DNA of 64,000 bases, taken from the NCBI GenBank assembly GCA_022113835.1, contig JAILWY010000027.1:1862501-1926500 (forward strand), written 5' to 3'. A program made the position numbers and the translations under genes. Numbering within the stretch: position 1 is the first letter of the stretch; each line of letters opens with the position of its first letter. The notes below the pieces were generated by a model, which was not told where the DNA came from, made no database searches, and saw only the letters and a list, made by a program, of their open reading frames with translations. The DNA comes from Atopsyche davidsoni (taxonomy: Eukaryota; Arthropoda; Insecta; Trichoptera; Hydrobiosidae). Below are positions 1 through 15,100 of this stretch, piece after piece.

Positions 1-21
1 CCCCTTCAGCTTCCAACTTAC

Positions 22-188
22 CGATCGCAATGTCGTCAGTGACATCTTGCTGATTGGCAATGATGAACCTGATGCTTTTGGAGCTGTTTTGAGATAATGT
101 GGAGCTATTCTGGTACAGCAACTGCCCTATGAGAGCACCAGCCATGTTTTCACGAACGTGGAATTCTATCGGAGAGTTTGCTGCACCC
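22..188 (-). CDS. Cadherin exon: start of EC7-like repeat
   Basis: Acceptor CAG before 188 and donor cg|gtaagt at 21-17. The exon takes two bases from the preceding exon to complete a Lys codon and ends one base into a codon. It encodes about 55 residues beginning GAANSPIEFHVRENMAGALIGQ, the A-strand and PxN-like start of a cadherin repeat with the usual E-N motif, followed by a Ser/Asn-rich stretch and IRFIIANQQDVTDDIAI. The rest of this repeat lies beyond the window's left edge. Confidence 0.8.
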
Positions 189-3100
189 CTGAAATAAAAT
201 AATAATTATTTTAATATCAATATAAATTATCTTTATCACACTGAAACAGATCTGAGTTTGATAACATCAAAAATTATATTTTATACTTTACACGTATCAT
301 ACAAATCATTATCACGAACAGGTCTACGTATACCACAGTTTAATGAATGATAATAATTATTAAATCCACATGCTTAACCCATTTTGATTTGAGTATCTCG
401 ACGCTTGAATATTATTTTTAAAGATTTTTTTATGATAAAATCAACAAAAAACAATTGTTTGCATTTTAGGATTGTGCTATCCATTACCTATAACTATTGT
501 GTATAAAGGAGGTATGAGACGTTGGAGTAAATACACACGATTTGCGTAGATATGATTTAAACAAAGAGGGCGGGTAGATTTCAGGACTTTAAGCACAATC
601 CCGACCATTATTTTGTCTGGACTAAACAATAAAATATTAACGCCCAAGTTTAAAAGACCGATTACTATAAACAGCTGTTTAATACTACAGACATAAAAAT
701 TCATATCTCATATTAATTACGTTGTATTTAGATGATAATATGTAAATGTAACCAATTAAGTTTTAGTTAAGTATTATTTATGTCTGCAATATATTTTGAG
801 TCAATCGATTCACACACGAAACGATAGAAAATTCAATGAAATTTTCGTCCAAAACAGGTGTCAGGTGCTACATCTAATTCATTCACTATGCCTCTGTAAA
901 TGAGCGAGAATTTGAATCGTGAAATGCAGGTGCGAAACCAATGTTATGTTATTTTTATTAATAAAAATATGTATATCTTACTTCATGAGGATTCCCCTTT
1001 CATCTTCAGGGTCGACCACGTGGACAGTGACGTTCGTGATGAGAGTAATATCGGACTTATCTTGAGCTGCAACCGCCTCGAAGTCGTAAATAGCTCTGTC
1101 GTATTTAGAGAGTTCGTCCACTACTGTGATAGTGCCTGATCGTTCTTCCACAGCAAAAGGCACTGTAAAAATACAAACAAAAATTAACATAAGTAAGAGT
1201 ACTTTTCAGTTATGCTTTGCACGTCTTGAAAATACAATTTTATAAAAAAAACTTGTGATATATATAGATAACAAAAAGTATACGGTTCTTATTTAAGCTC
1301 GAAGCCCTTACAGTGCTGCTTTTATTGTACATATTTATTAAAAAAAATAAAACATTGAACAAAAATATTTTACGCATTGATTACTTGTGACACTGTTTTA
1401 GTAGAAATGTTGTAAGATATCTATCTACTATAATCTACTATAATAATAGCCATTGTGTGTTTGTATGTTTGTATGTATGTTTCATTTTTCCGTTCTGTAT
1501 AGAATATCTTAAAAGATACAACGCTGATTTTTTGCACATAAGTTAAGTAAATTTTTCCGCAGCTATGTGCCGAATTTCAAGACAATAGGATAATATTTTC
1601 ATTCATAAACTTTAAAATATGCTCATCAAATACGTCATTTTATGACGGGCTACATTGCTAGTTTAAAATAAAATTAAAAAAGGGTATTTTATTTTCTGAA
1701 AGAGTACACGTAGAACCTGTTTTATAACTCATATAAGTACGATCTATTTTGCAAAGAAAGCGTGAACAAGTAATCGTATATTCTTTTGTATAAAGGAGTA
1801 TTAACAGTATACCTTCAGAGGTATGCTGTTTGAGTGGCTCTCAAACTCTTTTGGCCCACGGACCCCTTTTCATGGTCAAAACTTGCCCACGGACCCCCTT
1901 TCATAGACGTAGTTCAAATCGATTTTAATTTTCTAAGGACCCCCTGGAGTCCGTAGGGACCACTTTGAGAAGCACTGCTTTGGACTGAGGTATACTCAGA
2001 TCTCAGAATACATTTATAAATAATGGACTAACGAAAATAGTACCCTCCAAAGAAAGCGTTAAAATAAAGTATAAATGAATATATCCATCAGCTGGAAAGC
2101 GAGTGTCAGAGACGCGCGACTCTCCCTTATTCAGCGAACGTGCAAATCTTCTGTCTGTATAGTGAATTGCTGAAATTAATATCGAAAGTTCCGTGGCATA
2201 ATGGCGTAATGCTCTCGCCCCGTCCCGTTTGTTCCCGGCCTAATGATCTTGCGTGGGACTCGAGCGGTGTTCTTTGTTCTTTAAGAAGTCTCCTAGTTTT
2301 CGGGTTCCGTATTTATTACATCGGCAATAAAAGATTATGAACAAACGGGGTGCAAGTCTAAAATTAATCTGGATATCAATTTACCAAGTTTTTGTGTTAT
2401 AATGTGTAATGCCATGTCGGTTGGGGTCTTTCGTTTGTTTATTGAGTGTTGAGCTGTTTGAAATTTTCACATGCTCACTCGTTAAACCTCGGAGGAATGA
2501 AAACTTCTAGCACCTAAGAAACCAAATTAACTCGTAACAACGCCTGCCAAAATTTACGTACTTACTTAACTTGTGTATATATAAATTTAATAAATACGAT
2601 AAAACTCAATACGTTACCCCCCCATATAAATAAATCACACTGCTCTAGAACCGACATACTTTTTTGCTGATTGAAATATTTCTTATAAATCGTTCATGTA
2701 TAAAAACCAACAATTAGCGGTTTTATCATTTATCGTCGACCAAATTTAAACTGGAGTGAGATAAGTTCAGTTTTCAGTTTTAGATACGCCTATGGGCATA
2801 TAGTATGGGATAGAATGGGAATTGAACCGTGGATTCCTGATCACAATATAAAGTTTTATAAATAATTTTATCCAATAACTAAAAGCAAAATTTTTACAAT
2901 AAATACATTTCTCAATTTGTATTTATTTTGATAAACAAAAAGCATGATAAGTAAAAAAAATTTTTTTTAATAAAATACTTGAGTGATTTTCCACATGTTC
3001 GTTTTTTATTTGTGACCAGTTTCGCCAACCTTTCACGTTGACATTATCAAACATTACCAACGTGAAAGGTCGGCGAAACCGGTCACAAATATAAAAACGA

Positions 3101-6100
3101 ACATATGCAAAATCACTCAAGTGTTTTTTTAAAAAACATATATTAAAATGGAATTCTACCAAGTACTCTCTGTCAAAAAGATTAAATTTGTAAACATAAG
3201 TAATACGAGGTTTTTTATATATTATATTAAAAAAATAATAGAATAAATAAAACTTTTGGTTTATTAGTAATTTTTCTGGAAAGTAAATTCAGCGGATGAG
3301 AAATTATATTTTGAATTTCACCAATTTGATAGACTGCGGGACATTTTTCTTTTATTTTAATATTCAAAGCAATCAGAAATCCACAAAAGTTATACAGAAT
3401 TAATTGGAAGATTCTCTTTTCATACCTTTTGAACTCTTTTGTGTTGTACTTCCGGTGGGCTTTTATTTTGACGCTTTAGAATTTATTTTATTTTTTGTTG
3501 TTTAAGGGTTCTGAAATTTAGTGTACAGAGTCGAAGCGACAAAACGTGACATTGAAAAATTAAAAAATGGTGATAAGTGAGTTATGGTTAATTTTTAAAA
3601 CAATTCAGATAAATTAACAGAGAATTCGCAATAACTTTGTAAGTAAAACTGTATTCTCAATTAAAACATAATAAAATAGCTATGTATACTTTGTTTTCAG
3701 TAAAAAGATAGCTGCTTCAAAAAAAAGAGATTGATGTATTAATCTTAAATTGTAAACTAAATTCAACTGAATTTTTACAAAAAAATATAAACTCAGTTAC
3801 ATAAAACAAGTAAATTAGATATTTTTTGTAATTTATAAGATTTATCACTCTTCATCATAATTTAATTACAATCTGTCGTCTTAATTACATTATATGCGAA
3901 TCAAGTCTAAATTACGTCGCAATAATTTAAACTTATCACATTTTTTAACTCTGTTGATGGTGATGATTTGAATATCATTCTCAATCGACCTTCTTGGTGA
4001 GAGAAATTCATACAAGATTAATAACTGACTTCACGGTGATTCTAAACCTTTTGTTACTGTGCTCCTACATTCTGTATATTTTCAATTATGACAAAGTACC
4101 AAATTTTTTGATAAAACACCTGAAATGCAATAAAATGTTGTCTTTTAGCTCTTTAAATGAAATATCAACTGATACAATTCAACCAATTTTCCAAAGCCTT
4201 AAAATTATTGATGATTAAACAATGGCAATGCTTACAGAAATGATTGTTTCTAAGAAAATCATATTTTTTATTGCTTATGTGTCAAAGAGTATTAGTTTTA
4301 TTCGTGTGCATCTACAATAGAAAATATTAAGACAAGTAATTCAAGAAGTGCTTTATGAAATGAAATCGTGTATTGGTATAAAATATTTAATCAGTTTTAT
4401 TTAAATTTATGCTGATTAATTAACACATAAAATAACAGGAAAAATCTTCGAAATTACACCTCAAAAATAACTTTAATATATTTCTCGTCATCTTGCGATT
4501 AAATCTCTTATCTATAATACACAGTTGATATAAAGTTGTGATACGATAAGTAAAAGCTTTAATTCAACATTCCATAATAATATATTTTTATTTCTACTCA
4601 TTGTAACTTAGTTATGTTAATCGTGTATTGTTGAAAATTAATACTTTTATTCTTAAAGCAATATATTTTGTGTTTTTTTTATATACTCCTTTTTTATATT
4701 TTGACGCGATTGGATTCCATTGGCATTCATTTTTAATGAAACTTCACTGAGTACTTTCTATAAGAATATTAAATATACAAATGTATTCATTTCCCGGCTC
4801 GCGGACCGTGGTAAGGGAGCCCTGGACGTGGAGATATCAGCAACAAAAAACTTCTGGATGTAGTCGTCTCTGCAGAACTTAGGTGATTTATTAGTCTATT
4901 ACGTCCAAATTCTGGAAGACTCCCCGGCGAAGTAAAACCCAAATTACTTGTAGCCTGCATTGTTTGTCAGTGGAAAAAATTCAATCTCAAAAATGAAAGC
5001 TCATTTCAAATATGATTAATTCTTGTCTTCAGAACGAATCTGGGCTGAAGTTTAAAATTGTTTACCCGGCTGAAAACCTGAAGAAGTTTCTCTCCTCGGT
5101 GTTTTGATTTTTGTGGCTTTTGTTGTGTAACGATTTCTGGTTTGAATTAGAAACGCATAATTTAGCAGACGCTTCTGATTGGTTGTTTTATTACTAATAG
5201 GCCGTTATGCGAATCAAATCGGTATAAAATATTAAAATCATTAATAAATTTGTTTTATTTTAACTTCACGTTATACTGAAAAAAAATCTATAAAAATAAC
5301 TTTCATACGTACACTTTATGTTCAAGTTATGAGGTTGAAAAAAAGATGTGTTTAAAATATTAAAATATGTAATTTATTGTCAAAAGGAAGATTTGTTTTG
5401 TTTTCTATGTACATGTCAAGTGACATGTTTTTTGTCATAACATTTCATTTTAATTGATATTATTTGTCCTCTGACGCTTTTGATCCCGTGCTTGGGCCAT
5501 TTCCATGAATTTTGGTTATTTGTAATTTTCTGCTGCTGGCTCGTATTTGAGCGAACCACTCCGAGATGCACCAAGCCGATAAACGTGGACGAGCTCACTA
5601 AATTCATTTATGTTAGCTTAGTTGACACTAACCTCCTTCGTGGTAGCTGTGGAGGAGGTCGTACACGACATGGTTCTTGTCCATCGCTTCTGTCAGACGA
5701 ATCTGACCGATGCTGGTGCCGATGCCCACATTGGCCCCTACCCAGAACTCGTAGGGAGCCCCTATGAACCCAGGAACTGCAGGCTTTTGACCTTAAATAA
5801 ACAAAACTCATACATAAATAAACCAACTTCTCATATCAAATCATCTATTACATTTTCGCAAATAATAAAATAATTTCTGTTGAAGGAAAATTTTTACAAC
5901 ACACAAACCTTAACTGATTAATCTAAAACAGAGGTTCCCAAAATGGTCAATATCGACCCCCAGGGGTTGATTTCGCCTTGCAGGGGATCGATGACAGCGA
6001 AAAATAAAATTGGGGGTCCATGAACTGTAAATGGGGGTCTACGAGAGTGGATCAGCAGGATTGGCAGGTTATCACCAAAATTTAGACATTTCGTAAATGT

Positions 6101-9100
6101 CATAATGCACCGAACACAGATTGTATCTATGTACTTTGTGACGAATCGAAGCCCTGAAGCGTAGAAGTATTTTGTATGTTTTTAATTAATGTATTTTATT
6201 CTATTTAAGATATTAAATTGGAATTCCACCAAGTATTCTCTGTCAAAAATATTGATTTTCTGAATGTTACTATATTTTCATTTTGTGTGTTTTTAATTAA
6301 TAAAGGTATAATTAACTTTTTCATTTTTAAACCCACTGTACAGTAAATCCTATGAAAGTGAGTTGCTCTATATAAGATGTCAAAAATATGTTTGAAGTTG
6401 ATGAATTTGTAAAAATTCAAAAATAAAATAAAAATAAAAATTCAATAATAGCAAGGCAGGGGGTCGACGAAAAACAGGAAAACTCGACAAGGGGTCAAAA
6501 TAGTTTGGGAAACTATGATCTAAAACATGCGATAATTGGCTGTTACAAACAAACTCATAGATACACATCGTGCAAATAAAAATATGTTTACAAATATGAT
6601 CGTACCTTTTGTTGATTTGATGACTTCAATTGTCACCACAGCCAGCGTGAATCTTCTCTCGCTGGGATTGGCAGGTTGATCAGAAGCCTCGATAAACAGT
6701 GCATGCCTCCCCTCAATCAGGGGAGTTTCCGCCACAGTCAGCGAGCCCGTCTTGGGGTCCACTTGAAACGGCGAAGTGATAGTCAAGTTGCTCGTCCTCT
6801 GCAGGTCGTACAGAACAATACCGTTCCTCCCCAGGTCCGGATCAACCGCCTTTACCTTGCCTATTAGATCCCCAACGCGTGCGTTGGACTTGAGGGTGAA
6901 CTCGTATAGATTACTCGGTAAAAATATAGGGTTGTTGTCATTCGCGTCCAGTAGGGTAACTTCGACGCTTACAAATGACATCAGTTCGTTGGTCACTTGG
7001 TCGATGTGCAGATTGTCTTTGTTCATATTGCCGGTTTTATCTGGGAAGATGTAAGTGGTTCTCTCGATCTCTGGCTTCCCGTGGTTCTTGCGACGCTTTG
7101 GAGTGCGTTGGGTTGATGGAATTTTACCGACAACACTTTGGTTCTTCTCCTTGGCGTACACTTTCATTTTCAAGGAAGAATGTTGCTCGCGATCCAACAT
7201 ACTCTGAGAAATATACAGAAAAATTACGTGAAATACACAATAAGCTTTGAATAGTCGATTCACATTTGAGACGACTATTTATTTCCCTTTCACCAGGTCT
7301 TCTACATTGATCAAGCAATCACTATAGAAAGAAAATCGAGGATTTTTATTCGTTTCATACGTGAATCGATTACCTCAGAATATATTATTTACATAATAAA
7401 CCTGTATTTGTAAAAAAAAATCGCCAGACTAACGAACCAGCAGCTCGTGTACGTTATATTTATACACCATAAAAATTCCCGTCTTAGTTGTAGATCAAAT
7501 CAAGGAGTCCAATAAATATTGATAAAACAGAATCGTACTATTTTGTACGAAGGGTTCATCAGGAGTGACTTTCAAAAGTATAAAAAATGTGAGTGATTTG
7601 ATATTCAGTCGATAACAGAATCAAGTATGGAAAACTGTGATCAAAACTCCGAAAAAATTAAACATATATTTTTGCAAATAAAAAAAAAGTGGAAAATTGC
7701 CAATACCTCAAGAACTGTATAAAATCTAACCTTACTTTTACATTGAAACTTTTTTAGATTTGAAACTTTGAAAGTCAAAAAATAACAATAATACTTTTCT
7801 ATCATTGAAATTTAAATTACAAGATACATTTTATTTTTACCGTTATTAAATTTATTATTTTTTTAATAGATAAAAATTGTTTTTGTCTTGCTTTAATTTA
7901 TATATTTTTCATTAATATTTATTCGATATCTGTTTAGAATAAACACTATTGTTTTAAAGTATGGTTGCCGATCGCTGTTCTATTCATTACGAGAAGTCAG
8001 GTGCTTATTTCAAGTAATATTATAATTTGAATGACAAAGAACGGGTCAGGTCGGAGGACTCACCTGATCTCTGACGGTGAGCCAGCCGGTTCGAGGGTCT
8101 ATGGCGAAGGCTCCCTGTTTGTCCTCCAGCTGGTACGTGAACTCCCCATTGTCTCCCTGATCCCTGTCCGAGGCCATCACTTGGAGGACGCTGAAACCTG
8201 AAACGATATAGCTGCCTGTTATGCCCGATATTACAATAGGCTAACGAGCCGGCTAGGAGGTGACACAAAAAAATCCTAACCATCATCTTTAAGCAGAGCA
8301 AAATCTTTACATTCAAGTAAAAAATGAACGATACTTAAGAACATTTTTTCACCAAATAATAAACAAAGTATTGTTTTGTTTAAAATCACAGTAAATTGGA
8401 AATTTTTAAAAATTATTTTGATATGATACATGCTATGCTAATATGTATTATTTTTTATCAATCAAAAGCAGGTTTGGTCTCAATCGCTCTCAGAAGATGA
8501 TCGTTTATAGGTACATTTCCTAAAACAGATACATAAATGACACATCTTAGTTTCATACAACTCTAAATTTTATACTGATTTTTATAATTTATCAATAGTA
8601 AAATTTATATAAATAATGTGTATGTTCATAGCAGCATTTTAGATTTGTTTTCTTTATTATTAATATTTCAGCGTTTCGGAATTATCTTCAAGGATTTTGT
8701 TTGTAAGATACATATTGTTGCTGCATACCTGTATTTGAGTGAACCTCTCCAAAATGCACCTGACCTAACCTAACCCAAATGGCCAAAAAACCAAATCAAC
8801 TCACTCTTAATTATACTATCACAAAGATTGAAATTCGTACAGTTTGAATTCAGTCCGACAGGTTTCACCATAAATACCCAAAAATGTCAAAGAGATGTTT
8901 GAAGATTGCTTTTCATCACTCCTTTCCCGTTCATAATGAATTTCCCCGAATCCCAGAGGTTTTATCATTACTCGAAGCCTTTTTTCCCTTTGTGGTTGCG
9001 TTTTATATTCAAAATCCTTGGGACTTTGCATCTCAATTACTTTCGAAACCTTAAATGACCTTCCTGCCCGTCTGCCTAAAATATATTATAATTTCTATCT

Positions 9101-12100
9101 TTGTAACTTACTGTCGTCACGATTTCCACTTCTCATTTCTATTTTTGTGCCTAATTTCATGATATTAAAGTTGTAATAAATTACTTCTGGGTATGTTAAT
9201 TAATATGCCGTCTGTCATTTGCATAAAATTTCTACGTATAAAGGTAAGAGTGAGCTTATGAGGGCTTAAAAAGCAAATAAAACTAAAAGCAAGTTTAATA
9301 CACTGCATTATGTGTGAATAGTATATTTATTGAAATTATTTTTTTAGAGATCTTTTCACTTTTATTTACAAATAGTTCTAGTTTTGCTATAAAGATTTTA
9401 TTAAAATATTAAAATGGAATCCCACTAAAATACATTTTGTCGAAAATATTGAACCATAAATTATCATTTCGTGTATTAATGCGTGTGAAATTCTTATAAT
9501 ATTTTTGTTTTCTTGTATTAATGTTTGACTCGCTCCTTTCTTCTGCGCGCCTATAATAAACAACAGCTGTAATCTGTATCTGGAGAAATTATTGTTACTG
9601 CTCTGATAATGTTAAAGATAATTACAGTTTTCTATTAGTGTGCGAATATGTGAAATAACTGCTTATTCCGCCTTGAAAAGGTATTGCTTTATACATTTAG
9701 TAAATATTTCCATACTGACTAAAATTATTACCTTGGATATAATTTTAGCGTATCAACCTTAACTTATAAACATAATCACTATATTTTAAGCGTGCATTCG
9801 CCTGTTAGAGATTTTAATACACGTATCATAATAAATTGTACTGTGTGTAAATAATCATTTTCTAGTGAATGAAACCGGTGATTGAACGCGTCATACAGAT
9901 ATAACAATACACTTATTTGATGCGATTTATGGAGGTATTTTTATATGAGAATATATTTTTATTTTGCGCCGATGGTAACTTCCGGTTACGAAATAACTCT
10001 TATATCTCAATAATAATAAAATATGATATGGAGTTTCACTCACCATTGGGTAGATTCTCCACAATGCTGATATTGTAGAAGTCCACCTCGAACTCGGGGA
10101 GGTTGTCGTTGAGGTCAAGAACCTCCACCTCTAACCTTGCTACTGCTGTCTTCAGGGGGTTGTCTATCTGCGAAGCCTGGATCTGGAGGACGAACGAGTT
10201 GGCTGAAAAAAGTGTGAACTTGAGTAAGGGGTATGAACATAAAATGTTGATATTTGTTACTAGATTTCAAGATTTTATGTGGACCTCCATTTAGCGATGT
10301 TGGAGGTTCCTTAAATTTGAAAAATAAAGATTATAATCTTACAATAAATAACTGAAAATGATCTCTTATTAATAAAATTTTAATTAAAAGGTAAACGCGT
10401 ATTAAAAATATTTAATAACCGATGCATTCATAAATCAACAAACCAAGAAGATTCTAAAACTCTATTACGTAAATATACATAAGCCCAATGGTATCAATGA
10501 GAACTTTTTCACTGTATGTTTATTGTCGAACTTACGTTGAATTAAAATTTATCTAAAATATATGGATATATAAAGCGATTCAATTTAATGTCTTTATATG
10601 TTTGCTTTTTGTTATTTTCAATACCCAAAGTATTTTAAAAACGATGAAAATATTTCATTCATACCTGGCAGCGTCCTCTCCACATCCAAGTCTATCTCTT
10701 TCTTCAGGAAAAGAGATCCATTTCCGGCATCCAGCGAGAACAGGTGACGCTCGTTTCCGGATATAAGGTCGTACCGTAGAGGAGTGTCAATGCCGGTGTC
10801 CTGGTCGAAGGCTTTGATGGGAGGGTCGAAGTGCAACTCTTTTTGGATTCTCGACCCCTGAAGAAAATAATGACACACACAATAAATACTCTGTTTTAAA
10901 TTGGCACACAAAAAAAACTCACGTTTCTTTAGAAATTTTTTAGAGAATACTTAAAGATTATTACTAAAACGAGTTCTTAGAACTAATTTTTAAGAATACC
11001 AGTATTAAAAATAAATAAGTTTGTAAGTTTCTCTCACCGTTAGGGGGTAGAATTCTGTGATCTGTGTCCGGTAGACGTCGTTGGTAAATCGCGGCCCGAG
11101 GTCGTCATTGTCCTGGACGGTCACGCGAACCGTCGTATTCACACTCCTGGCTGGAGACCCGCGATCCTGTAAAAAAAATATCATAATAGCAATATATTTT
11201 ATTCTATTTCATACAAAAATAGTCAAAAAATCAATTATACTCTCAGAAAAAATCTTTCAACGTCACACTGTGAACAATTTTAACAAATCCCGTAGAAAGC
11301 ATGATTTATACAACTTTATAGTCAAATTACCGTTGCCATGATGGTAAGGGTGAAGTTCTTGTCTCCAGCATCATAGTCGAGGGGTTTCTTCACAGCCAGT
11401 GCTGCCTTATGGGAACTCTCCAAGGCGAACTTCCCCAAGTCGTTCCCGTTGACAATGGAGTACTGGACGTCTGAGTTGGGGGTGTTGGGTTTATCCCTGT
11501 CAAAGGCGTGGATTCCCTTGAAGATAGTCAGACCTTGGTATAAAAAATAATGCAATTAATTATAATCAAATTTAAATCTTTTTAAAAGTGCTTGTAGTTA
11601 TAGTATATATCATCAACCTCCCCATTTTCATCATATTAGGCTGCTTTTTAAAAGTTGAGGCTCCTAACTATAATTTCTACAGCCTGATTCAGAAGGAATA
11701 TCAGATCTTAATGCCTGAGCTTTGTATGGAAAGGATAGTAAAATAATATGGGGAAGCAGTAATAGACAGACTTTTCCTTTAAACATTACCAAAGGATCCA
11801 ATACACTGTTGAATTTTAAAACCATGAACAAACAACCAAAAGGTTTGAAAGGAAGTAATTTCATAATTTTGTGAGATTTTAAACAATCCAAAATTTACAT
11901 CATAATTTTCTAGTAGTTCGGTTAATCGATAAATAACGTCGTACACAAATTTTTCAGCTGTTAAGCTCATATATTGGCAAATGATTTCAAAAAAAACATA
12001 AACCGCAAAAGATTTACCGAGTACGAGAAATTTGTATCACTAAATCGAAAAAAATATGACGTGTGAATAATATTATAAATCACATGCGATACTTTACCTC

Positions 12101-15100
12101 TCAATAACAGATATTACTTAAGCTTGATGAAGGCCCACATGTCGACTTTATAAGAGAATAAGCATCGGGTAAAGCTTCTGGGAATTTTGACACGAGACGT
12201 AAAGCTTTTATTGATTTTGTTTTCAGGTAGTCAGTAAGTTTAGGGAGGATCGAATGTGAAATCTCACCCGGAATAAATTTGTAATAACTTTGAATGTCTC
12301 TTTGTTTGTTCCTTTAACGGCAGTTTTATCGAAAGAATTACCGGTATTTGTAATAAAAAATAAGCAAAAAAATATATACAGAAATAATACATATACACCC
12401 TTAATGTAAATAGTCTGGTTGAAGTTGAATTTAATTTAAAAATATGCTGGCAGCTGAGGTTTGTGGTGTATAGTGAGATATTTGGGTTCTTTGTGAAAAC
12501 CCATACAAATATTCAATAGGTTATTCAATGAACTATGTAAATAATAGTAAGGAAAGAATAGTTATTACTTTTATTTATTCCAAGTAAAAAATAAGGGTTG
12601 TAGAGTCATAACCTTGATAATATTTAAAAAATATCTTATTGAGAAACTGTAAATTTTTTATTCATTATAGATCTAATCATTGTTTAACTCAATGTCATAA
12701 TTGTTTTATATACTTTGCAGAACTACATGATGTGTTGGGTTTAAGTTAATGGTGGTATACTTGCTTCATAGTGCGATGTATATTTTATGAATAAACTATA
12801 AATTTTAAAGAATGGAATGACGAGACGATGACGTCAATAAGTCTATATACAAGTTTGCTTAGACCTGGCTTAGCTAAACCTCTGCCTAGCAAGGGACGAA
12901 TCCAGAGGGTCGGTGTAGTGGAAGTATACGTGTGATATATAGGCACCCGGCTCAAGTTCAGAAGGTCAATATTATTTTGGGTAGTACCATTCAAGTAATA
13001 ATATTTCTGACTTTATCTATTCTCTAATATTTTACCCCGCAGATGTTAAAAATGGACGCCGGCAGAACCTTTCGGTTAGCATAAATTACACAGATTTGCT
13101 TCCATTTTATTTTTTTATGGCACGTCTTTTATGAAAAAAGAATCGATCATAATATCACACTCCTACAAAGGTACTGAAATAAAAAATGGAAATAGCGAAA
13201 ATCTTTCTTATTTCTTATCTATTTCAATATTATTTTCAACGAGTAAACTTCTTGGTATTACATTTCAGTTTACCTATATAGTTCTATTTATTTTTTGCGA
13301 TATTGATATGTACAATTATCATAATTTGTTTGGATTGTTTGTTAAATAGTTAGATCGTTGACTCTTAATTGAATGGTAACTGATTTGAGCTTTGCTATGT
13401 GCAAACAATTCACAAACAGATGTAATAAAGCTCACGTCTTTCAGTTTAGTCGAAAACGCTCAGAAGTTTAACGATTATTTTATAAAAGCATTTATAATTG
13501 TCATTAAAATCAAGAGACTTACTCATAAAACTATTTTTTAGTTAATACTAAGAATGTACGTTGAAACACAGAAATTCTGTATTTGTAATGTTGCAGATAT
13601 TTTAGGTGTTTATTAATAGTCAAATAAAATTATTTGATTGTTTTTAATTATCAAGGAGTATGTCTAATTATACGTAAGTTATGATACCCATGAAACCATT
13701 GAATCATCAATCATATCTCTAATATTTTTTATAGTCTTAATATTCATAGCCATTTAATTTTATGGTCATATTTCAAATCGAGAAATTTGTAGTATAACAA
13801 GGTTATATAGAAAAATCCTTATAATGCTATTGATTGACTACCTCACTGTTGAAAACGTCTCGCACAGATTGCAGAATTTTACATTGTTACTACGGCCATA
13901 TTTTTCAAAGTATTTTATATACATCTACTGTAGATTATTGTGTATGGATTAATCAAAGTTGGATGCGGAATTTGAGCTAGTGGTTGGAATTCGGGAGTGT
14001 AGCTGAATTAGTAAGACTGGTTCAGGGTACATATATTATCAGTGAGATTTTCGCAAACCTCCTTCATTTTCATGCTCTTCAGCTTTCATGTTATTCAGCG
14101 CATCAACCAACGGAGACGCTGTCTCCATAGATAGTCAGAGAAGAATGTAAGTGAGGGGAGGCAGACTGAGGAACAGCGAAAAGTGCGCTCCCTGGGAAAC
14201 GAATGAATGAATTGTGTATAATTGTGTATATTGTATATTATATATAAATTAACAGTAAAAAACAGTCGACAGTAAAAAAAAATCCTCCTCTGCAGAGAGG
14301 CCCTTGAAGAAGACGATTCGTTTGATCGATTTTAAATCATTCAGTTGTATTTCTTTTAGCTTTTTCTGGATGTCAACTATTAGAGGGTAGGTTGATGATA
14401 ACATCGAGATAGGCTGAGTGAGAGCTCACGTTGGTCTTGTTGGCAACGAGAAAGCTGACGAAAAGGCTAAAGAAGCCACCAAAAATAAAGTTCCTCTGAG
14501 TTTCGCAAAAAATCTCCATAGGAAAATTACAATGGACACATGGAATGAAAGGTACACAAGCTCTCCGCAAGGAAACGTAACAAAGATGTTTTTTAATTCT
14601 GTTACGGACGCCGCTGTATACAGGAATACCTGCGGGATTAGCTTTGAATCAACCCAGCTACGGGTCATGGAGTGATGAGAAGTTATCTCCGCAGGTTCCA
14701 CTTTACGAGCAACGACACATGCCCTTGTGATGATATTACTCCACAAACAGTGATCCACCTTGTGGGTTCATGCCCCATTTTTGGCCTTCAGAGACACAAA
14801 CTGGAGAGCCAATGCAGTGGCGAGACACCCACAGTTGATGAAGTCACTAGATGGCTTCTTGAAGCGTGTCATCGGAATCATAAAGAAGATAAACCAGGGG
14901 GTGTAGCTTCAGTCACTCCCATGTATAGCACAATTTCGATTGACTACTTTGGAAAGTTTCCCCAAATTGTGATGACAAACCTTGTACATAACAAGCAAGG
15001 TACCACACCTATTAAAAAAAATTTAAAAAATCATTCAGTTGCGCAATGGATAAGTGCGCATAAACATGTCAGCTTTTACTAAAACTAAGTCATATCGCTG

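Larger units (their letters stand above)
1163..5632 (-). other. Intron of the cadherin gene with scattered repeats
   Basis: A 4.5-kb AT-rich intron. It holds an internally deleted hAT-like element (1832-1977), a hammerhead-type fold-back (2978-3121) and one dispersed-repeat copy (5467-5600), listed separately. A GC-richer patch at about 2120-2300 and another at 4790-5130 have no identifiable protein in either strand. A stretch at 1430-1640 beginning with repeated 'ctactataat' resembles a transposon end but cannot be classified. Confidence 0.6.

Noticed and set aside
6380..6568. Minus-strand 62-codon frame
   Set aside because: Lies across the hAT-like element end and its duplication; no protein similarity.
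8755..8775. Interstitial telomere repeat (CCTAA)
   Set aside because: Only about two and a half units; too short to be meaningful.
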